DNA of 64,000 nucleotides, taken from positions 5,367,710 to 5,431,709 of the forward strand of contig NC_030988.1 of assembly GCF_000149955.1 (NCBI RefSeq). The letters run 5' to 3'. Positions 11,856 to 21,968 of the stretch are shown here, one piece after another. The notes below the pieces were generated by a model that was given only the letters and a program-made list of their open reading frames with translations, had not been told where the DNA came from and did not search any database. The position numbers and the translations under genes were made by a program. This stretch comes from Fusarium oxysporum f. sp. lycopersici 4287. Lineage: Eukaryota > Ascomycota > Sordariomycetes > Hypocreales > Nectriaceae. The first letter of the stretch is position 1. Each line of letters opens with the position of its first letter.

Positions 11856-13661
11856 TTAGGACGGAGGAGCACCGTCTGTTACCTTGCCATATGGTAATGA
11901 TGGATAGTCCCCAAAGCAGGCGTAATCGAACTTGGCTTTATCTGCCATTTCTTCCTGCACTTTGAGGAACGTGTCAAGTTCGCACCAACCATCCTTGCGA
12001 TTAACATCGCACTCGGGGAAACTCTTACCCAGAGGGATAGTTCTCTGGTTGAGAACGAAGTGGATATACTTGGTGTCATTTCCCTCAAGGTAGCGGTCTC
12101 TCGCAGGCGAGATAGGCTTATGCGCCTTGATGATCTCGATATCTAGGCGAGCGCCGAACGGTGTGATATGTGAGACGGTAAATTCGTGATCGCCGGGGTA
12201 TTTATCAGCGGGGAGCTTCTCTGCAAACTGGCGGAAGCCAAATGCCGTCAAGATGGATATAATGTCCTTGTCGTGAGAGAAGTCAAAGTAAAGGCTCTGA
12301 TTCAAGGGGAAGGTCTCCTTCATGCCGTCGAGTGTCGTATTGATCTGAGAGCCAGAGTAGCCTAGTGTGTGATTTTTGAGGCGTGCAATAACCTCTTGTT
12401 GGTAGCCCAGGCCAACGGCCCGCTACAACATAGTTAGCACCACATACGTATGCGAGCAAATAACTTACGCCAGTGGCACTATGGAACGCTGCGCCAGAAG
12501 AGAATGAGAGATCGATAGAGTAGCTAAAGCTCTGCCATTCTCCGTAAGTAAATAGATCACAGAACCTACTGAACCCATAGGCAACCGTCTCTAATGAACA
12601 CATCTTTTGGGCAGCATAAACATCCGCCAGGGTCCATTTGAATCCATCAGTCATGTTGTTGAACCGAGAGGTCGCTGCAAAAATGAAATCAGTCTCAGTC
12701 CCTGTTTGTCGAAACAAAGCTAGAAGCATACCATTTTGAAGATATATCTCGACCCAAGCTTCCACCGGCGATTTGTAATCGGCCTTGGCTGTTTTGGGGC
12801 AGTTTAGGTCTCCAGCAAGTGAGTTGTTAAAGCCCGCAGCCTCTATAATTACTTCGATAGTGGCATTGTTTGTCCTATCAGAGTCAATACTTGAAGTGCT
12901 TCCATCTTGCACGATCATAAGCATACCATTCCAGACCGAAAAAGCCGGCCACCCAGTTCTCGGCCGATTTCAGCATTCGATCTCGAGTCTATCTACGGTC
13001 AGCTTTAAAAAAACGCCTTGGACTAAGATAAGCTACTAAGAGTGCGATGTACCGTAGTTCTAACAATAAGCTTGCTATGAGGGTTGTATAAGCGGCCATA
13101 CATGTAACTATGTAGAACACCTGCCGCACAGAATTAGCGCAAAGATCAAGGTTCTTCGTTCATGTTTGCTCACCAGACTCGAAAAGCTCTTGGCGCCCCC
13201 TGGGGACTAGAATGTCTTGTCCAAGTTCGTACTTCCAGTCCATGAGAAACTCCAGAGGCCCCTTAGTATTAAACTTGCCTGAGGCATTGGCGATGCGCTC
13301 ACCTAGCCCTGCCACATCGGAGCCAGGATTTGGGTATCGTGCGCCATGGCGTGATAGCATCTGAATCTGAACGATTTCGGCACCCTCGGGAATAGGGTAC
13401 TCATCCACGCCGAAGCCGGGAGATGGGGAGTAAGGGCTCAAATGGCCCATCATTTTGAAAATGCTTTTGTTGCCTTCCTCCATACCCTCAATGGGGATGG
13501 AGGTCTGTAATGGATCATTCGGTACAAAGGTAGCTGCAGCTGTAGGCTCAAAGACACGAGTCTGAGCCATGAAGGCTGGCTTGCCAGTGGCAGTAGCGCC
13601 GGGCCATAGCTCCGGTGAGGTCTGGAAATACTGAGGCACTCGGGATGGTTGACACGGACAT

Positions 13662-13700
<39 letters not shown>

Positions 13701-13954
13701 TCGGAGAAGGCGTAGGGAGGAAGGCCGAGGTATATATTCGAGGCCAAGAAAATAATAGCAGCTGTTGAGATAAGGAGAGTCATATTTCGGAGCCCCCTGT
13801 TCAGCTTGCGAGGGACCACAGCGGGCACTGACGTTCTTTGGCCATCGTCGTAACCGCCACCCTCGTCTTGATACAGAAACAGATAGCCCGAGGCGTCGCT
13901 TGGCGCATGCTTGGACTCGCGAGATGCTGCTGATGCCGCCATCGTGGTGTACAA
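11856..13954 (-). CDS. Histidine acid phosphatase (phytase family), type II membrane-anchored, six exons
   Basis: Exons 13954-13174, 13120-13053, 12988-12927, 12874-12732, 12674-12469 and 12422-11856 join in frame to 608 residues. All introns are GT-AG, 46-64 bp. Catalytic motifs are present: RHGARYP at 202-208 (nucleophilic His) and the HD pair at 470-471 (SHDKD). The N-terminus is cytosolic-looking, then a hydrophobic helix at about 58-80 is followed by a Gly/Ser repeat at 84-98 and Cys residues. I read this as a signal-anchor with a linker, so the catalytic domain would face the cell exterior or secretory lumen. Conserved blocks include MLKSAENWVAGFFGLEW and NNSLAGDLNCP. The family releases phosphate from phytate or other phosphomonoesters. 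The frame is fully intact. Confidence 0.9.
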
Positions 13955-15187
13955 CTAAAACGATTCCGATGGGTCGTTGCGATAAATATACAATGGTAGT
14001 CTCAGTAGAAGCGCAAGAGTAAGCCTAGTCTCTCTTTAGCCAGCACAACAGATGCCCCCCAGTATGTCGATCTGGGCTATGAAATGGAGGGCCTGCCTGA
14101 GCCAATTAGCGGGTTGGCTGCTGTCGATCGATGACGTTGCGTCTGGAGATGCGGGGTTGAAGGTGCAGAGAACGTCTGTATTCTAGCGCAACATGATTCT
14201 GCTCATTGCCTCATCAAGTGCCTGCACTGGGTAAGTCGTGAGGAACAATGTGGCATTCAAATTGCTCTAATTATTGTAGAAATACCGAGGTGATGTTGTT
14301 GATCCATAGTTTGGTAGTGCGCCAAGTAAGAAACACATTTATCTCGTCGAGAAGCAAACATTGCTATCCAACAGCTCGACCTTTTGCAAATTATACTGTA
14401 CTACTGGCTTTCATTTATGTCCCAAGGCGGTCATCATGGTACCAATATGCTCTGCAACCCGGCTTGCCCTACTGTGTACTCAATCTCTCACTAACCTTCC
14501 TTACTTCCAGTTGAACATTCCAAATACGGTAGCCCGAGCCAATTGTTTCATCATAACGGTGACATTACGACCAACATCCATCCTCGAATGTCATAGCCTA
14601 GCCTACCAGAAGCGGTAGGGATGGATAAATACCGTCAATGACTTGAACAATGCCTGACACATCACGACTGTTGTGGCTGGAATGTCCTTTAGATGTGGTC
14701 TTTTAAAAAAGAATGATGGTGCATTGGCGAACAGTAAAGCTGCACAAATACAATGATGCTTAGGAAAACAATGCTTTCATCATGGTGATAACCTTTCAAA
14801 CTGTCTTTTGAGTAACATGGTTACTGATCGGAATAAGTTCCTTCTCTCCACGATGCCGCTGAGAAAGTTTTCTTCTCCAAATGCCCTTTATGTCTCTAGA
14901 TTTGGGAAAGATTAGGGCTGATGCGTCGCACATATGAGACTATTAGAGGATTAGGGTTAAGGTTAGGGTTTCATTAATAGCACCTACCTCTATCGCTCGT
15001 AGATGAATAGTTTTCAATCGCCGACTGCAAAACAAGTGTAGGCAAGCTTGGCAACGCGCATGATTAGCGCCGGACAGATGGCTGGAAAAGTCACAAAAGC
15101 TTACAAATCCACGCCGTGACAAAGTTTGTGGGAGTGTTCCAAATGATATTACCGAAGCGTATAAGGCTTGGGCAGTCCTTCTAGAGT
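13955..15187. other. Intergenic
   Basis: This is the upstream region of the phosphatase gene plus about 1 kb without a supportable gene. At 14950-14969 there are two TTAGGG units separated by TTAA, a weak telomere-like motif that may be chance. The open frames around 14248-14618 lack motifs. Confidence 0.45.
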
Positions 15188-15757
15188 TTAGCTGGGCGGC
15201 ATAATCCGTGATTTACATATAGGACACGTATCGTGGCGCCTAAAGAACCATTGACTGAAGCAACTCGAATGAAAGACGTGACAGCATTGTAAATGACGGA
15301 TTATGTCCTTGTCCTCCATTGACCCCAAACAAATCGCGCTGAGAAGTAGTCAGAAAAATGGAATTGACGTAGAATTAGACTTTTCTGCTCACCAGGTATT
15401 GAAACCGGATGAGGTGTTCACCACATCCTTCATTTCGGCTGTCCACTGCCTGTAAGTTCGTGCAGGGGCAATTTGGTCTAGCATCACCGGCTCAAAACTG
15501 TCGTTGTTGGACAAAGTTTCATGATCCGAGGCCACTGGATCCTGCGTTAGATGCCCGTTGGGTGTGAGAAGCCAAGAGCTTGATGTACCTTAGTATATAT
15601 TACCACTGATATTTCGAAGTCGGGAAACGCACATGACATGACATGCTAGTGCCAGGATGTAGATGGCGAAGATGATGAGTCCCAGTGACAAGTCCGTGGC
15701 TGGCGGCGAGTGGCAGCTAGCCTCGTCGGATGCAACTGAAGGAATAACGGCTACCAT
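15188..15757 (-). CDS. Small membrane-anchored RING-H2 protein (putative E3 ubiquitin ligase), three exons
   Basis: Exons 15757-15633, 15578-15393 and 15338-15188 splice through two 54-bp GT-AG introns to 153 residues ending at TAA 15190-15188. One predicted transmembrane helix lies at about 24-41 (LSLGLIIFAIYILALAC). The C-terminal 50 residues form a complete RING-H2 finger with ligands C104, C107, C122, H124, H127, C130, C142 and C145. The spacing is C-x2-C-x14-C-x-H-x2-H-x2-C-x11-C-x2-C, and the Trp typical of E2-binding RINGs is present (SQWFF). The family transfers ubiquitin from an E2 to nearby membrane substrates. Each exon is short, so single-frame searches miss it. Substrate and membrane are unknown. 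Confidence 0.85.
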
Positions 15758-16689
15758 GCTGAATATGGCTGGGCATATTATGTGATACGATCAGATTCTA
15801 GGTGCAATAAATCTAATTACGTGGCTGCCTGATTTGGATTGTTTATATAGCAGTATAAAGTGGACGTTTCCCTGGCCTCAACGTCCGAGTTTCAAGAAAA
15901 AACATCTTCCACCCCTGCAGGTCAGCCTGAGGGCCCCTTCCACTCGCCCCACTTTCGCCACATCCTCGTCCACGTTGTTGAACCAGACTCTCTGGTCTAT
16001 ACGCTCGTGCTGGTGCTGCCTAGGGTGTCGCCGTATTGCATATTGCCTACGCCGAGCGCCGCTGCCTCCGTGACGTTGACGAGCGGGCGCGTGACACCCG
16101 CCGATCCCGCTTCCCAGCGTCCTCGGGACACACTTGACGTCGGTGGTCTAGTTGGCGGTGGTATATTTTGGGCGTGGATGCATTGGTGGTTTGGATACGG
16201 GTAGTTTCTAGTCTTAGAATAGGTGTCTTGTATACATTTAGCTGAGATATCGAGGTAGATTGGCGTTGGTATTCGTTATATCTGGCAGATCTGTGGCGTG
16301 ATTCTTGTCATTTTAGCCCACCTGGACTTCACTAACCTTGAGGGGCAAGGCGATGGAAACAAGTTCCATTCCCGAAATGACGCTAACTAACACTCCCAGC
16401 CTGTCACCTACGCATCTCCATTGGATCGACTTTCTTGCGGCATCATCCTCATTCGCCTATAATGACGTCTCTGGGTAGTATTCATGTGCGCCCAGTATGA
16501 GAATGGCCTCTACTTAGATGGAGCCTGGATCAGGAACTCTCAAGGGTAGGGTCAGCGGACTTGAGAACTTTGTTCCAAAAACACCTCAAGAAAGCTTAAT
16601 CACCTGTCACTTCACTTTGAGGGTGCCGGTGTTAGGCCGATAGAATGCCCACCTCCACAGATGTCGACGCCAAAGCCTTTTTCATGTAG
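15758..16689. other. Upstream region with overlapping unassigned open frames
   Basis: Between 15860 and 16204 both strands are open for over 60 codons (plus 114 codons, minus broken by one TAG). Neither shows a family motif, signal peptide or splice partner that I trust. The rest holds nothing I can name. Confidence 0.35.
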
Positions 16690-17101
16690 CCATGGCTTTG
16701 CTTGCCGAACTCACTCAAAGGCCTGAGGCGGTTCTGTCCTTCCACCACAACGGCACGCTCTTATCCAATACCGGACCCACTCGTAGCAGAATTCATCATC
16801 GTCATGGTCCTGAATTTGAGAAGATCCCGAACCGGCTCCTCGTTCTCGGAATACTCCTTGTCGTTGTCCACGTCCTTGGGCCACTTGTTTGTCTTCTTCT
16901 CCACGCCCGCGACCATGTTGCCAGTCACCTCAATCTGTGGCTCATCATTGCGTGCCCCTGGTGAAGCTCTGGGATAGAAAAAGTGCGACCGGGTCCGTCG
17001 AGAAGGTGTTCATCGATCGTGTAGGGGTGCATTGACAGGAGAGGAACCTCCAAGTGACGACAGGTGTCAGGTATCATGACATAGAGGTTATGAGGCCAGC
17101 C
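16690..17101 (-). pseudogene. Unidentified degraded coding sequence
   Basis: A minus frame 17101-16925 reads GWPHNLYVMIPDTCRHLEVP and continues for 59 codons to TGA. A second frame, open from about 16976, continues with EPQIEVTGNMVAGVEKK and KEYSENEEPVRDLLKF, meets a TAA, and stays open beyond. Composition suggests a former protein with a frameshift and a C-to-T stop (GGA-TAA). I could not assign a family. Confidence 0.3.
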
Positions 17102-17439
17102 TGATCGTGCAAAGACAGGAAAAATATCATAGATGACGGTACTGTATCATTACCTGAACCTCTCTTCTTATTAATTCGGCTTGTCAATAGCCCTAAACCA
17201 TGAATGGACGAGACCCGCCCCCGTGTCGTCGCCGCTAGCATCGGGGGCGCTGGCCTTCTACCGCGTCTCACTCGATGTTAATTCGCGTTGCCCGAGTTTC
17301 GTAGGCTCTCCTTCAAAATGACTCAAAAATGAGTCCGACACACCGCAGATATATATATTAAGTTAACCACTTTGCTTTACGTCGCCGCCAAAATGGCATG
17401 TAATCGCGACGTGACTCTATCCCAAATTCTTGAAGGCCA

Positions 17440-17785
17440 TCTGATCTAGAAGGACAGATTATAGTTCACTTTATTCTCGGCCTAGATTCGCGTGGATTTC
17501 CCTTGCGACTGTGCTATATTAAAGAAATAGCCGATTTTCTGCTAGCTGACCGCGATGTGCCACCTGTTAGCAAGCACTGGGTTTATAACTTCATAAAGTG
17601 ATAACAAGAGCTTAAGATGTGTTTTTCTTTTCCCAAAATATATAACTACTAGAGAGCTAAATATAAAGATCTAACTATTATTTAGGGCTGGCTTAGGCTT
17701 AAATAGAATATAATTATGAAGTTTAGTAACGTACATGATAAGCGAGTGGACCAGACAAGTGAGTGGACCAAAAATCCCCTGGTCA
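17440..17785 (+). mobile_element. Fot1/pogo-type transposon, internally deleted and RIP-mutated, with terminal repeat
   Basis: Plus frame at about 17449-17725 reads EGQIIVHFILGLDSRGFPLR, then the helix YIKEIADFLLADR, then VPPVSKHWVYNFIK. This is the N-terminal DNA-binding and linker region of pogo/Fot1 transposases (DSRGFPPRL type). Beyond it come TGA, TAA and TAG stops at sites where relatives have Arg or Gln, as RIP would give. The frame ends near 17725 and is followed by ACGTACATGATAAGCGAG and the direct repeat of GAGTGGACCA, which I read as a terminal repeat. A related end sequence occurs at 48640-48660. The insertion removes the end of the NmrA gene. Confidence 0.65.
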
Positions 17786-18725
17786 AACAAGATACCGAGC
17801 TCGGCCAGCATGCCTTGCAGTGCTTCTTTAGGGAAGAAGGGGTAGACAGGTATGTGACCCGGAAGCTCCGTGACCTTTCCTGATTCAAGCAGCTCGACTG
17901 AATCGTAGGTAATCTCAAATTTGTCGCCTGATGATCTTTGTTAGTTTCCATAGTCAGATATTATGATGAGAGTAGAAGGGCAGTCCTTACCAGTAACCTC
18001 TTCGGCAAGCTGTGTAAATTCCTTCCATGTAAGCCTGTCGCCGATGATATAAGATACTGGCTCCCACTTCTCCAGCGTCAAGAGCTTAGCTGTAAACTTG
18101 GCAACATCTTTAGTATATGTAAAGACCGCAGGCTAGTTCGGGTTGCCTAGGATCGCAGCCTTTCTTGCAGGAATGTCCAAAACTATAGTCAGATGATCGA
18201 GGTATGTCTTGAGATTCGGAGCACCCCAATAATCAAGAAAGAAGCCATTCACAACCGCGGTCCACTCCAATTCAGTCTTCTCCAGCGCATCGAAGAGAGA
18301 CAACTTGACCGCGGCATTGAAGAACCAAGAATACGCCGGACGCCACTTGACACCCCAGACGCTGGGGATATATCGCTTGGTGGCTTTGGACTTGGCGGCG
18401 GCTTGGATAAGACCATGTTCCTGCTCGGGAGGTGTACGTCCACCTAGCGCGGCAATGACGACGTCAACGTGGTTTTCTTCGAGCAAGTTCGCAATGGTAT
18501 TGGGATCGGAGTAATCGATGGGCAGAATACGTGCGCCAAGCTCTTTCTCCAGTGCCAGGTTAGCCTGTGGGTAGATATAGTTAGCTGGAGAGTCCCGGCA
18601 TCAAGTCACCATGAACAAACCTTGTGGCTCAGAAGGATGACCTCGAGTTTGCCATCTACGACAATCTCTTCAACGATGAAGCGGCCGACACTACCGGTGC
18701 CTCCTGCGATAGCTACAACGGGCAT
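17775..18725 (-). pseudogene. NmrA-like NAD(P)-binding protein, stop codon and 3' truncation
   Basis: Exon one 18725-18621 gives 35 residues starting MPVVAIAGGTGSVGRFIVEE, with the GxxGxxG Rossmann motif of NmrA/isoflavone-reductase-like proteins. A 56-bp intron (18620-18565) leads to exon two. That exon is open to a TAG at 18135-18133 and continues in the same frame through PAVFTYTKDVAKF to a donor at 17990. Exon three begins at 17927 (GDKFEITYDSVELLESGKV) and runs to LGILFDQG, where homology ends at the pogo-type insertion. The full-length family is about 300 residues, so only the last few tens are lost. The gene is probably dead from both lesions. Family members are redox-sensing regulators or reductases. 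Confidence 0.75.
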
Positions 18726-18911
18726 GATGAAAGTGAATGGCTTGGTTGGTTGGCGAAGGATGCTTGATATCTGAAGCTGTACCGGGCATCAGGGGAACAT
18801 ATATAACCATAAAGCAGACATCAAAGTGGCGCTCGTCGGAATTTTGTCTTATAGACACCGTGGCTAGTTACAGCTGAGTGTTGTCGGAAGCACTAAGACC
18901 TATCGTTGTCA

Positions 18912-19610
18912 TTATGCAAGAGCATCGCTGCCCAAGTCCTTGGCACTCATGCGTGGCTGATTCATCTGGTCAAAATAATTCTCCTCTCGCTCTAATACAT
19001 CGCTTAGATGGGCGCGCGCCTCACAGTTCAGGTTTCGGACGCCTTTGCTCGAATCAGGCCGAGATGATTTTGCGAGTCTTGCTCCCTTCTTCAATTTTCC
19101 AGTTTCTCGAAGGACCTCAAACCATCTACTACCTTCCCGAGAAGGGTTGAACCGTTGACAGGCAACGCCCTCGATCCATGGTAATTCAACAGATGCCTCC
19201 AGACCTGATATCGGCCTTCCTCTTCCTCTTGGGCTTTTCCACAGCTGCTCCTCCATACAATGGAGCCGCATCTTTTGGGATTGCCGGAACATACGGCCAC
19301 ATTTCTGGCACTTCAGCCCGTCCAATCTCGGTGCAGCAAGGCAAGAAATCGGTTTAGTCACTATGCGTGGTGGTCGGAGCTTAGACTGGTCTTGGAGAAG
19401 ATTTGGGATTGCTTTGACCTGCTTTACCAATCCATGCCGGCATTCCAGAGCAATATCCTTGTGTTTTGTCCTGTGGTGTGTGTTGACCTCGTTGGGGAGG
19501 GTTGCAAATCCGCTTAACTCGCATACTAGAAGTTGATATTCTGAAAGAATAACGAATGGATGGATTGAGTTGGATAATTGAGTTTGCTTAATAGGGCCCA
19601 TTGTCTTCAC
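18912..19610 (-). pseudogene. OrsD-domain protein fragment (copy 2)
   Basis: A 232-codon frame. It starts with a segment typical of OrsD proteins (HPFVILSEYQLLVC, LPNEVNTHHRTKHKDIA), then a second zinc-like pair (CQKCGRMFRQSQKMRLHC), then LPWIEGVACQRFNPSREGSR, which matches the region after the zinc pairs in such proteins. It ends at 18912, where full members continue for many hundred residues, so it is 3' truncated. The first Cys pair is incomplete compared with the copy at 1-2278 (only one Cys in LLVCELSGF). It lies head-on upstream of the NmrA gene on the same strand. It could still be expressed as a short zinc-binding protein. Confidence 0.6.
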
Positions 19611-19739
19611 CGGAAAGAAACTTGTTATACCGCGATTGGGTATATGCCCCTTATATCTCGGGCTTGGTTAAGGGGAAGAATCTCTATAAACCATCTAAAA
19701 GGTGATTACTAGTTAATATATGCTGTAATTCACGCGTGT

Positions 19740-20142
19740 TCGCGTCCGCTCACCAACTACGCGTTGCTACGGTTGGGAGGTGTTGCGTCGAGATTTGTTC
19801 TTTTATTCTGTTTAAACGCAAAGGTCAACCCTGACCCCTCCGACCTTTATAGATGTCTCTGGGAAGTCCAAGGTCTCGCTGGCGTCCGCAACTTGATGTT
19901 CAGCTTTGACAGGACAATTTCTGGGCCCAGAGGTACTAATCCTGATGCACTAGCCCCTGATTTAATGTTTGTTTTCCCTTACCGGCAAAGAACGTGGCCT
20001 TAAAAACGATGAAATCGATCTTGGTCACGTGGTTAATGTGTGACTTGACCAGCTGCTCATCCTGATACGTGTATGCCCGCCCCAGAGGGCCGAAGCGCCT
20101 GAGGCCTAGGGGCTGAAGAGGATTTGATAAATGAGGAGGCAT
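19740..20142 (-). mobile_element. Pogo/Tigger-type DDE transposase, C-terminal fragment
   Basis: The minus frame reads LQPLGLRRFGPLGRAYTYQD, then SHINHVTKIDFIVFKATFFA, matching the end of the DDE domain in fungal pogo transposases (LQPLDVGCFGPLKRAY type). After a one-base shift it continues GLVPLGPEIVLSKLNIKLR with RTPARPWTSQ, the usual post-catalytic tail. The rest of the element is missing on the upstream side. Confidence 0.6.
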
Positions 20143-21374
20143 AGAACCGCGACTACCTCCTTGCCCCTACAGAACCGGCCGAAACCGGGGAGAGATGTCT
20201 CAAGTGACCGTCAATCACTAACATGCAATAGACGCCATTCTTGCGTTGAGCTATTTGTTTATCGAAATGCTGATCCATTCAAGCCTGTATTATTATTTTT
20301 CTATACGTTTTCGGTAGGCTTAATAATCCAATCTAGTAAGTGGTTGCACTCTGAGTACCAGTTGGCGAGGTGGTAGGCCCTCTACACCTGATAAACGGCG
20401 GGATGCGCCAGCCTTATGTATTAACCCCCTGAATCACCGTGGTCCATTCGCGATTACTTGGCTGGGTCCTTTTCGGTTCTCCGCTCCGTTCGAAGCGTAT
20501 TATAACCATAGTTAGGGTAATAATACCATTATAAACCCGGTTCCGTCAAAGTTAATAAATATCGATATCATCAATGCCATACTTCACCCTTAAGTTTCGC
20601 ACAAGCTCGACCCAAGCCAAAATTTGCCGGGACCTTCGCATAAGGCTCTTGCCGTATCTTCCACGTCAGCAAACTTTGACGCAAAGCCTCGTGAATACAG
20701 ATCTAGAATATGTTTAAAAACGGCCTCTTCCCCCTAGATAGTTAGTTTTCAAGAGTTGGCTATGATATGGCGTCGCAACGGACGGCCTTTCATTCTGGCG
20801 CGTAGTGTTAATTCAGGCACAGTGTGGATTTTTACCACCTGAGTTGCGGGAAACTTTTCATTATCTCAAATAGCTTGAACAGCTAGTAGTATTTTCTTTT
20901 CACTTGATTTTGGTTCCATAATGTGCGGTTGAGCGGCATGATGTCAGAGTAAAAGGAGAGGCGTCGGGTGGAAAAACCGCCGTTCGCTTATAAAATACAT
21001 AACAATACAATCCACTACTTAACTACAATGCTCAAGCTAATACCAAACTTCAACTCCATTGCAACGCTACCAAATAAATGACACTACTATATAAATTCAT
21101 CTTTAGACTCTGGTGATTCTCTATTTGTGCTGTATACTAACACCATCTATGTTTCCGTTGGGAGCCTATATGTCACCTAAACCCCCTTTCTAAAACGCGC
21201 ATACTACCCCTTGTTCGTAACTTAGGGTAGTTTATCAAGGACTGACAGCATATAAAGGAAACACAGTTAAACATCTAGATAAAAAATGAAATCAAAAGCA
21301 ATACATCGTGCCAATCTACCCCCCTCTTCAAGCCAATCCGAAGACCGACACAATCCAATGGAATATCAAGCCCA
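20143..21374. other. Intergenic, AT-rich
   Basis: No gene or repeat that I can identify. Stops are frequent in all frames. Confidence 0.45.
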
Positions 21375-21968
21375 TTAACAGAACTGTCTGCCGTTCTGAT
21401 CCTGCACCATGAAGCCAGACACGCCAAACCTGTCAGGGATCGTTCCAGCCGCGTCCAGGAAAGTCAACGGCGCAGGAGCTCCAGCTTGCGGGTTATTCGC
21501 AGCCTGCAACAGGTTGAAGCCCTTGCTGTTCGCCAAGTCGTACTTAAGCGTCACGTCAGTCGGCAGGTTGGGACTGCTGTACAGAGTGCACGACCGCTTG
21601 CCACCATCCTCCGGCATGAAGGTATGCTTCCACACCCAGTTCGTGCACTTATTGGGTTCCTCTAAACACTTGGCGGCGCAGTCGCAAGCGGTCTTGAAGC
21701 CGTCCTTAAAGAAGAAGTGTTGCTCTGTGACGACGCCTGTCATGTCGATACCCCGGTAGTACCGGACGCAGCCGCCCTCTCGTTTGGGAGCCTGAAGGTT
21801 AGGGAAGCGGTCCTTGGTGATCTTGCCCTTGCAGATGGCCCAGTCCGAGTAGCGGTCAAAGTCTGGGAAGATGTTGCTGTCTGGGTTGTCGTAAGGAGTG
21901 GAGTTGAGGGGAACGGCCAAGGCAGCGGAGGCGAGGAGGGCAGAGAGCGCAGCGGTGGTGAAATGCAT
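21375..21968 (-). CDS. Small secreted Cys-rich protein
   Basis: A single exon of 197 residues. The N-terminus (MHFTTAALSALLASAALAVP) is a clear signal peptide with probable cleavage near residue 18-20. The mature protein has eight Cys, including the cluster CDCAAKCLEEPNKC followed by TNWVW. This resembles PAN/Apple-type spacing, though I would not call the domain firmly. Aromatic residues are frequent and no membrane helix is seen. It is likely extracellular; an effector role is possible but is inference. The gene is intact and has its own AT-rich flanks. Confidence 0.75.
   Translation of the reverse strand: MHFTTAALSALLASAALAVPLNSTPYDNPDSNIFPDFDRYSDWAICKGKITKDRFPNLQAPKREGGCVRYYRGIDMTGVVTEQHFFFKDGFKTACDCAAKCLEEPNKCTNWVWKHTFMPEDGGKRSCTLYSSPNLPTDVTLKYDLANSKGFNLLQAANNPQAGAPAPLTFLDAAGTIPDRFGVSGFMVQDQNGRQFC

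Noticed and set aside
14945..14972. Interstitial telomere-like TTAGGG units
   Set aside because: Only two units with an interruption; too short to separate from chance.
16690..16900. A CSL-type zinc finger (diphthamide protein) read from an ACRCGGR peptide
   Set aside because: The second Cys pair and J-domain are missing, and a different frame in the same bases is more coherent.
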